NCBI GenBank assembly: GCA_947600345.1
Contig: CANQGC010000075.1
Location: forward strand, 1 to 11,223
Direction of reading: 5' to 3'
DNA from: an uncultured Clostridia bacterium
Lineage (GTDB): Bacteria; Bacillota; Clostridia; Christensenellales; Aristaeellaceae
DNA length: 11,223 nucleotides
Below are positions 1 to 4,229 of the stretch, in pieces. A program made the translations under genes and the position numbers. The notes beneath the pieces are model-generated. The model worked only from the letters and a program-made list of their open reading frames with translations. It had not been told where the DNA came from and made no database searches. Position 1 is the stretch's first letter, and each line of letters starts with the position of its first letter.

Positions 1-804
1 GCCCACCAGCAGATTGCCGTGCACCGTCGGCGTCACCAGCACGCCCTTGCCGAGCCTGCCGGGAAGCTGAAAGATCGTGGAACCCACGTGCCCACCGGCC
101 GTCTTGTCGAGCAGCAGGTAGCCGCCCCGGCGCGGCGTGATATGTAGCTTGCGGGCGCTGACCATATTGTTGAGCTCGCCCGCGTGCACGCCTGCGGCGT
201 TGACCACGAAGCGCGCCGAGATCTCCCCCCTCGACGTGCGCAGCGTCCAGCCGCCGCCGTCGCGCGCGACTTCCTCCACGCGCTCGCCCAGCCGAAACTC
301 CGCGCCGTTGACCTGCGCGCTCTCCGCCAGTGCGATGGTCATCTCAAACGGGCAGACGATGCCGGAGGTCTCCGCGCGCAGCACAGCGACCGCGTCCGGC
401 GAAAGCTTCGGCTCCAGCGCGCGGGCCTCGTCGCCGGAGAGGATCGAAAGGTCCTCCACGCCGTTCTGCAGGCCCCGCTGATAGAGCGCCTCCAGCGCCG
501 GCTTCTCCGCCTCGTTCAGGCAGACCACCAGCGCGCCGTTCCTGCGGAAGGGAATGTCCAGCTTCCGCGCGAGCTCCGGCATCATGCGGCTGCCCCGCAC
601 GTTCATCCGCGCCTTCCACGTGCCCGGCTCCGCGTCGAAGCCCGCGTGGATGATGGCGCTGTTGGCCTTGCTCGTGCCCGCGCACACGTCCTCCGCCCGC
701 TCGATCACGCAGGTGGAAAGCTCCCAGCGCGCGAGCTCCCGCGCGATGGCGCAGCCGGTGACCCCACCGCCGACCACCGCGACATCATAGCAAATGCTCC
801 CCAA
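1..804 (-). CDS. FAD-dependent oxidoreductase, GlpA/LhgO type (3' end outside window)
   Basis: Flavoprotein dehydrogenase of the glycerol-3-phosphate dehydrogenase / L-2-hydroxyglutarate oxidase group (COG0579-like); 268 codons are visible and the C-terminus runs off the left edge. The N-terminus YDVAVVGGGVTG is a Rossmann FAD-binding loop, followed by an acidic strand end (CVIERAED). The motif GTSKANSAIIHAGFD is typical of this group, and FVVNAAGVHAGEL is the second dinucleotide-binding element. I chose a TTG start at 804 because GGAGGGAG lies 6 nt upstream, no in-frame ATG is close, and the protein then begins just before the FAD motif as in homologs. Many clostridial relatives carry a C-terminal [2Fe-2S]-binding domain, which would be outside the window. 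The gene lies 73 bp downstream of thiED on the same strand but has its own candidate promoter. The exact substrate cannot be told from this fragment. Confidence 0.87.
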   Translation of the reverse strand, partial: MGSICYDVAVVGGGVTGCAIARELARWELSTCVIERAEDVCAGTSKANSAIIHAGFDAEPGTWKARMNVRGSRMMPELARKLDIPFRRNGALVVCLNEAEKPALEALYQRGLQNGVEDLSILSGDEARALEPKLSPDAVAVLRAETSGIVCPFEMTIALAESAQVNGAEFRLGERVEEVARDGGGWTLRTSRGEISARFVVNAAGVHAGELNNMVSARKLHITPRRGGYLLLDKTAGGHVGSTIFQLPGRLGKGVLVTPTVHGNLLVG

Positions 805-824
805 ACCGTACTCCCTCCATCTCA

Positions 825-840
825 AATGCAGCGATGCATT
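825..840. promoter_or_regulatory. Small palindrome at the oxidoreductase transcription start
   Basis: AATGCA-GCGA-TGCATT is a perfect 6-bp inverted repeat immediately downstream of the candidate -10 box (842-847), so it would cover the transcription start on the minus strand. The position fits an operator for a repressor. A 6-bp half-site can arise by chance, so this is only a candidate. Confidence 0.25.
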
Positions 841-841
841 C

Positions 842-870
842 ATTCTAACACAAAAACTTCGCGCGCACAA
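842..870 (-). promoter_or_regulatory. Candidate sigma-A promoter of the FAD oxidoreductase
   Basis: Read on the minus strand: TTGTGC (-35, 870-865), 17-bp spacer, then TAGAAT (-10, 847-842) preceded by TG one base upstream (extended -10). The -35 box is weak, but the extended -10 and the spacing are good. It lies just past the thiED stop codon and about 38 bp before the TTG start. Confidence 0.5.
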
Positions 871-877
871 GCAAGAT

Positions 878-2335
878 TTAAGGCTTTTCCGCCCGGCGGC
901 GAAGGGCGGGATCGAGGCGGAAGGCGTGATCCATCGGCCCGGAGCCACCGCCCAGGTCGAGCATCGCCGACAGCGCGCCGGACAGATACTCCTTCGCTCG
1001 GGCCACGGATGCCTCCAGCGCATACCCCTTCGCCAGGTTCGCCGCGATGGCGCTGGAGAGCGTGCAGCCGGTGCCGTGGGTGTTGGGATTGTCGATGCGC
1101 CGCCCCTCGAACCAGCGCCCACCGTCCGCGGAGTACAGGTAGTCGTTGGCGTCGCGCAGCGCGTGTCCGCCCTTGACCAGCACCGCCGCGCCGCAGGATT
1201 CAAATATCGCCCCGGCCGCGCGCTCCATGTCCGAAGCGCTTCGGATCTCCATGCCGGAGAGCGCCCCCGCCTCGGGGATGTTCGGCGTGATGACCTCTGC
1301 CAGCGGCAACAGCTCCCGCTTCAGCGCCCCCAGCGCGCCGCCCTCCATCAGCGCCGATCCCGCCGTGGCGACCATCACCGGGTCGACCACCACATGCCGC
1401 GCGCCGTAGCGGCGAAGCTTCCCGGCGATCGCGCGAATCAGCGGCTCCGAGGAAACCATTCCCACCTTCACCGCGTCCGGATAGATGTCCGTGAACACGC
1501 AGTCCAGCTGCAATTCCAGGAACTCCGGCGTCGACTCCTGGATGCCCGCCACGCCCAGCGTGTTCTCCGCCACCATCGCCGTGATGGCGCTCATGGCGAA
1601 CACGCCGTTCATCGTCATGGTCTTGAGGTCGGCCTGGATGCCCGCGCCTCCGGTGGGATCGCTGCCCGCGATGGACAGCGCCGTGCGAAGCCGCCCCTCC
1701 TCCGCGAACACCGAATCCGCCAGCGCCCGCAGCCGCCGGGTCTCGCTCTTAACGTCCGCCGCGCCGAATATGGCCGAAACCACCGCCGCTCCTGCCAGCC
1801 CGCGCCCGGCCAGTTCGCGCATGTTCTCCCCATTGACGCCGCCGATGGCGACCACGGGGATCGACACCGCGCCGGTGATCGCCCGGTAGGCCTCCGGGCC
1901 TATCGGCCGGGCGTCGCGCTTGGTTCCCGTGGCGAAGGCCGCGCCCGAGCCCAGGTAGTCCGCGCCGCCCGCCTCCGCAAGCTTCGCCTCCTCGACGTTG
2001 TGGGCGGACACACCGATGAGCCTGTCCGGGCCCAGCAGATCGCGCGCCGCGCGCAGGTCCATGTCCCCCTGGCCCAGGTGCACGCCGTCCGCGCCGGACG
2101 CCAGGCAGACCTCCGCGTCGTCGTTGATGATGGAGAGCGCGCCCCTCTCCCGGCACAGCGCGGCGAAGCGCCGGGCCAGCGCCAACAGCGCCTCGCCCTT
2201 CCGCTTCTTCTCCCGCAGCTGCACGATCCTCGCGCCGCCGTCGATGGCCTCCGATACCTGCGCAAGCAGCACATCCGCGCTCGCCGCCTCCGCCGTGACG
2301 GCGTAGAGCCGAAGCGCCTTAGGGTTGAGCTTCAT
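878..2335 (-). CDS. thiED: Bifunctional thiamine-phosphate synthase / HMP(-P) kinase (ThiE-ThiD fusion)
   Basis: A 485-residue cytoplasmic fusion enzyme. Residues 1 to about 208 are ThiE, which couples HMP-PP with thiazole phosphate to give thiamine phosphate. It shows VQLREK (38-43), IINDD (69-73), GVHLGQGD (84-91), IGVSAHN (107-113) and GTKRDA (137-142). Residues about 216-480 are ThiD, which phosphorylates HMP and then HMP-P. It shows SIAGSDPTGGAGIQADLKT, VDPVMVATAG, TPNIPEAGALSG, VLVKGGH and the catalytic HGTGCTLSSA. Both halves look complete, with a short linker around 209-216. ThiE in some homologs has INDR where this one has INDD. ATG at 2335 is preceded by GGAGG (minus strand). The gene diverges from thiW-thiM, so one locus supplies both branches of thiamine assembly from salvaged HMP and thiazole. 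ThiE-ThiD fusions in this order are known in other bacteria. Confidence 0.95.
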   Translation of the reverse strand: MKLNPKALRLYAVTAEAASADVLLAQVSEAIDGGARIVQLREKKRKGEALLALARRFAALCRERGALSIINDDAEVCLASGADGVHLGQGDMDLRAARDLLGPDRLIGVSAHNVEEAKLAEAGGADYLGSGAAFATGTKRDARPIGPEAYRAITGAVSIPVVAIGGVNGENMRELAGRGLAGAAVVSAIFGAADVKSETRRLRALADSVFAEEGRLRTALSIAGSDPTGGAGIQADLKTMTMNGVFAMSAITAMVAENTLGVAGIQESTPEFLELQLDCVFTDIYPDAVKVGMVSSEPLIRAIAGKLRRYGARHVVVDPVMVATAGSALMEGGALGALKRELLPLAEVITPNIPEAGALSGMEIRSASDMERAAGAIFESCGAAVLVKGGHALRDANDYLYSADGGRWFEGRRIDNPNTHGTGCTLSSAIAANLAKGYALEASVARAKEYLSGALSAMLDLGGGSGPMDHAFRLDPALRRRAEKP

Positions 2336-2362
2336 ATTTCCACCTCCATGAATCTATCGTAT

Positions 2363-2391
2363 ATCATAAACAATTTCGACGAGAATTGCAA
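2363..2391 (-). promoter_or_regulatory. Sigma-A promoter of thiED
   Basis: On the minus strand TTGCAA (2391-2386), 17-bp spacer, TATGAT (2368-2363). The predicted start near 2356 leaves only about 20 nt of leader before the ATG at 2335, including a GGAGG ribosome binding site. That is too short for a TPP riboswitch. Its -35 box is 8 bp from the -35 box of the divergent thiW promoter, so the two polymerases would face apart from adjoining sites. Confidence 0.65.
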
Positions 2392-2399
2392 TCCCCTGC

Positions 2400-2428
2400 T
2401 TGACAAAGCGGCGAAACTGTGCTACGCT
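2400..2428 (+). promoter_or_regulatory. Sigma-A promoter of thiW-thiM
   Basis: A perfect -35 TTGACA (2400-2405), a 17-bp spacer and TACGCT (2423-2428) as -10. Predicted start about 2435, giving an untranslated leader of roughly 285 nt before thiW. The leader begins exactly at a strong hairpin. Confidence 0.7.
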
Positions 2429-2434
2429 CATCTC

Positions 2435-2476
2435 ACAAAAGCGGAGCGCGGCGGACCGGCCGGCCACCGCTTTTGT
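2435..2476 (+). promoter_or_regulatory. Strong hairpin at the 5' end of the thiW leader
   Basis: ACAAAAGCGG (2435-2444) pairs perfectly with CCGCTTTTGT (2467-2476), a 10-bp stem enclosing 22 GC-rich bases. It lies at the predicted transcript 5' end. The 3' arm includes four T and is then followed by ACCC, so it is not a clear terminator. It may protect the 5' end or be part of the larger leader fold. Confidence 0.5.
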
Positions 2477-2505
2477 ACCCACGTTCTCAAATCTCTTCGA
2501 AGGGA

Positions 2506-2556
2506 GGCGCACCCGGCTGTACCCGGCGGAACCGGGTCGGACGGAGGGGGAGCGCC
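2506..2556 (+). promoter_or_regulatory. Leader hairpin domain with two alternative pairings
   Basis: GGCGC (2506-2510) can pair with GCGCC (2552-2556). Inside, ACCCGG occurs twice (2511-2516 and 2521-2526), and either copy can pair with the single CCGGGT (2532-2537). That arrangement could let the RNA switch between two hairpins. The pairings are seen in the sequence; any switching is inference. Confidence 0.35.
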
Positions 2557-2558
2557 CT

Positions 2559-2702
2559 GCGTTCGGATGCCGCAAGCAGCGATGGGAAGCCGTGTTCCGG
2601 CGTGAGAGGAGGCCAGCAAGCCTCGACCGAATTTTCCCGCGGGCAAGCCTGCCCGCCCACTGGGAAGAGCGCTGTTTGCACGCCCTTCTCGCATCCGTAC
2701 GC
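2559..2702 (+). ncRNA. Candidate structured RNA (possible riboswitch-like element) before thiW
   Basis: Two nested long-range helices close a 144-nt domain. P1 pairs 2559-2570 with 2691-2702 (12 bp, one T-T mismatch). P2 pairs GCAAGCAGCG (2572-2581) with CGCTGTTTGC (2670-2679), with one G-U pair. Inside are three hairpins: GCCG/CGGC (2589-2601), GAGGC/GCCTC (2609-2624, loop CAGCAA) and a perfect 7-bp GCGGGCA/TGCCCGC (2639-2656). The 3' strand of P1 ends one base before the AAAGGAGA ribosome binding site, a layout typical of translational riboswitches. None of the TPP riboswitch core (CTGAGA, CCTGATCTGG, CCAGCG) is present, although that is the expected control of thiW. I recognise no other known class. 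GC-rich DNA folds readily, so covariation is needed. Confidence 0.45.
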
Positions 2703-2720
2703 AAAGGAGAGATACACATC

Positions 2721-3248
2721 ATGAATTCCAATATGAAATCCAATTCCATACGCAAGCTGACCGTCGCCGCGATGTTTTGCGCGGTGGCCGTGGTGGGCAG
2801 CATGTTTTCCGTGCCGGTGTTCGGCAGCAAGTGCGCGCCGGTGCAGCACATGGTGAACGTGCTCTGCGCGGTGCTGCTGGGGCCCTGGTACGGCGTGGCC
2901 GTGGCCTTCCTCGCGAGCCTGATCCGCAACCTGCTGGGCCTGGGCAGCCTGATGGCCTTCCCGGGCAGCATGCCCGGCGCGCTGCTGTGCGGCCTGATCT
3001 TCCACTTCACGAAGAACCTTCCCGCCACGCTGGTGGGCGAGGTGTTCGGCACGTCCATCATCGGCGGCCTGCTGGCCTACCCCATCGCCACGCTGCTGAT
3101 GGGCCAGAGCGTCGCGGCCACGGCCTACATCGTGCCCTTCCTGATCTCCACCGCCGGCGGCTCGATCCTGGCCGGAATCCTGGTCTACACGCTGAAGCGC
3201 GCCGGCGCGCTGGAGCGGATGCAGGCCACGCTGGGCAGCGCGCGATGA
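2721..3248 (+). CDS. thiW: ThiW, thiazole-specific ECF transporter S component
   Basis: A 175-residue hydrophobic membrane protein with about five transmembrane segments, the size usual for ThiW. It would bind hydroxyethylthiazole and associate with the shared EcfAAT module, which is not encoded in this window. Family hallmarks are KCAPVQHMVNVL near residue 38, the stretch LLGPWYGVAVAF, RNLLGLGSLMAFPGSMPGAL, and VGEVFGTSIIGG. The start at 2721 follows AAAGGAGA by about 10 nt. The reading frame stays open further upstream, but that part is hydrophilic, Arg-rich and lacks membrane character, so it is leader. The stop overlaps the thiM start (ATGA, 3245-3248), so the two are translationally coupled. 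Assignment to thiazole rather than another thiamine precursor rests on family similarity and on pairing with thiM. Confidence 0.9.
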   Translation: MNSNMKSNSIRKLTVAAMFCAVAVVGSMFSVPVFGSKCAPVQHMVNVLCAVLLGPWYGVAVAFLASLIRNLLGLGSLMAFPGSMPGALLCGLIFHFTKNLPATLVGEVFGTSIIGGLLAYPIATLLMGQSVAATAYIVPFLISTAGGSILAGILVYTLKRAGALERMQATLGSAR

Positions 3249-4015
3249 GCGAGCTTCGCGACGCCCTGCGCCGCATCCGGGAGAACCGGCCGCTGGTGCA
3301 CTGCGTCTCCAACATCGTGGCGGCCAACGACTGCGCGAACCTGCTGCTGGCCATCGGCGCGAGCCCGATGATGGCCCAAGCCGCGGAGGAGATGGCGGAC
3401 ATCGCCGCCATCTCCTCCGCCTGCGTGCTCAACACCGGCACGCCGGACGCCGGGCGCTTCGAGCTCTGCGCGGTTCGGGGCGGGATCGCCAACGAGCTTC
3501 ATCAGCCCTGCGTGCTCGACCCCGTGGGCGCGGGCGCGAGCCGCTGGCGTCTGGCGGGCATCCGGTCGATGCTGCTCCGCTTCACCCCCACGATTCTGCG
3601 CGTAAACCTGAGCGAGGCCCAGGCGCTGCTGGGCGAGGCCTCCAACGAGCGCGGCGTGGACAGCGGCGCGAGCGCCAGCGAGGCGTGGCGCGCGGACATC
3701 GCCCGGGCGCTGGCGCGCAAGTTGGGCTCCACGGTGCTGCTCAGCGGCAGCGCGGACTTCATCTCCGACGACGAGCAGACCCGCCGCGTCGCGGGCGGCA
3801 GCGACCGAATCTCCCAGATCACCGGCAGCGGCTGCATGCTCTCCGCCCTCTGCGGCGCCTTCGCCGCCGTGGAGCCGAATCCGCTGGAGGCCGCCGCGCA
3901 GGCCGCCTCCTTCTGGAAGCGCTGCGCCGAGCGCGCCGAGGCCGAAGCCTCCGGCAGGGGCCCCGGCTCCTTCCGCGCCGCGCTGATCGACGCCGCCTGG
4001 GCCATCTCTCAATAG
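3245..4015 (+). CDS. thiM: Hydroxyethylthiazole kinase
   Basis: A 256-residue ribokinase-like salvage enzyme that phosphorylates 5-(2-hydroxyethyl)-4-methylthiazole with ATP, giving the thiazole phosphate used by ThiE. Motifs in order are VSNIVAANDCANLLLAIGASP, shorter-form CVLNTGTP, VLDPVGAGAS, ILRVNLSEA, and ITGSGCMLSALCGAF with the catalytic Cys at residue 197. The C-terminus has GPGSFRAALIDA, matching the conserved GPGSF end of the family. The length is close to the usual 260-270. The start overlaps the thiW stop by 4 bp. Some usual residues vary, for example NIVA where many members have NYV, and RVNLSE where many have RGNASE. The last 35 codons are duplicated directly downstream. Confidence 0.93.
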   Translation: MSELRDALRRIRENRPLVHCVSNIVAANDCANLLLAIGASPMMAQAAEEMADIAAISSACVLNTGTPDAGRFELCAVRGGIANELHQPCVLDPVGAGASRWRLAGIRSMLLRFTPTILRVNLSEAQALLGEASNERGVDSGASASEAWRADIARALARKLGSTVLLSGSADFISDDEQTRRVAGGSDRISQITGSGCMLSALCGAFAAVEPNPLEAAAQAASFWKRCAERAEAEASGRGPGSFRAALIDAAWAISQ

Positions 4016-4175
4016 GCGACACCGACGCGAAACCCGGCCCTACGGAAGTCGCCGCGCGGGCCGCGCAATTCTGGAAGCGCTGCGCCGAGCGCGCCGAGGC
4101 CGAGGCCTCCGGCAGGGGCCCCGGCTCCTTCCGCGCCGCGCTGATCGACGCCGCCTGGGCCATCTCTCAATAGGC
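3911..4175 (+). repeat. Direct repeat: thiM 3' end and its downstream copy
   Basis: Bases 3911-4017 and 4069-4175 (107 bp each, offset 158) are identical except for one GAA/GAG synonymous change. Each contains the last 35 thiM codons, the TAG stop and two more bases. Before the repeat the copies are still clearly homologous but much more diverged. Confidence 0.95.
4016..4173 (+). pseudogene. Second thiM C-terminal fragment (remnant or recombined allele)
   Basis: Straight after the thiM stop, a frame shifted by 2 nt relative to thiM encodes about 52 residues ending in its own TAG at 4171. The residues GDTDAKPGPTEVAARAAQF align with EPNPLEAAAQAASF in thiM (KPGPTE against EPNPLE), and from FWKRC onward the two are identical to the end. 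The upstream part therefore reads as a diverged thiM allele rather than random sequence. It has no start codon or ribosome binding site and lacks the kinase core, so it is a non-functional fragment. It could come from recombination with a related strain's thiM or from joining two strain variants during assembly. Confidence 0.8.
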
Positions 4176-4186
4176 ACTCACGCCAA

Positions 4187-4214
4187 GCGCCCCGGAGCCT
4201 TCGCTCCGGGGCGC
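4187..4214. terminator. Bidirectional terminator between thiM and the surface protein gene
   Basis: GCGCCCCGGAGC-CTTC-GCTCCGGGGCGC is a perfect 12-bp stem with a 4-base loop between two converging genes. The T-runs on both sides are weak (TCTCGTCGCTCTT on the plus side), so termination may be imperfect. The stem strength and convergent position support the call. Confidence 0.8.
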
Positions 4215-4229
4215 TCTCGTCGCTCTTGC

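Noticed and set aside
2568..2606. Possible 12-residue leader peptide (MPQAAMGSRVPA)
   Set aside because: Its nearest Shine-Dalgarno-like sequence is about 17 nt away, too far, and the sequence is better explained as part of the P1/P2 helices.
2435..2720. TPP riboswitch or T-box in the thiW leader
   Set aside because: The conserved TPP words are absent, and the only T-box-like string (GGCGGAACCGGG near 2525) lies in a simple ACCCGG/CCGGGT hairpin, lacks the TGGN pairing element and has no stem I motifs.
2400..2720. Upstream in-frame extension of thiW
   Set aside because: The frame is open by chance in GC-rich DNA. The encoded residues are Arg-rich with no family similarity, and the real start at 2721 has its own ribosome binding site.
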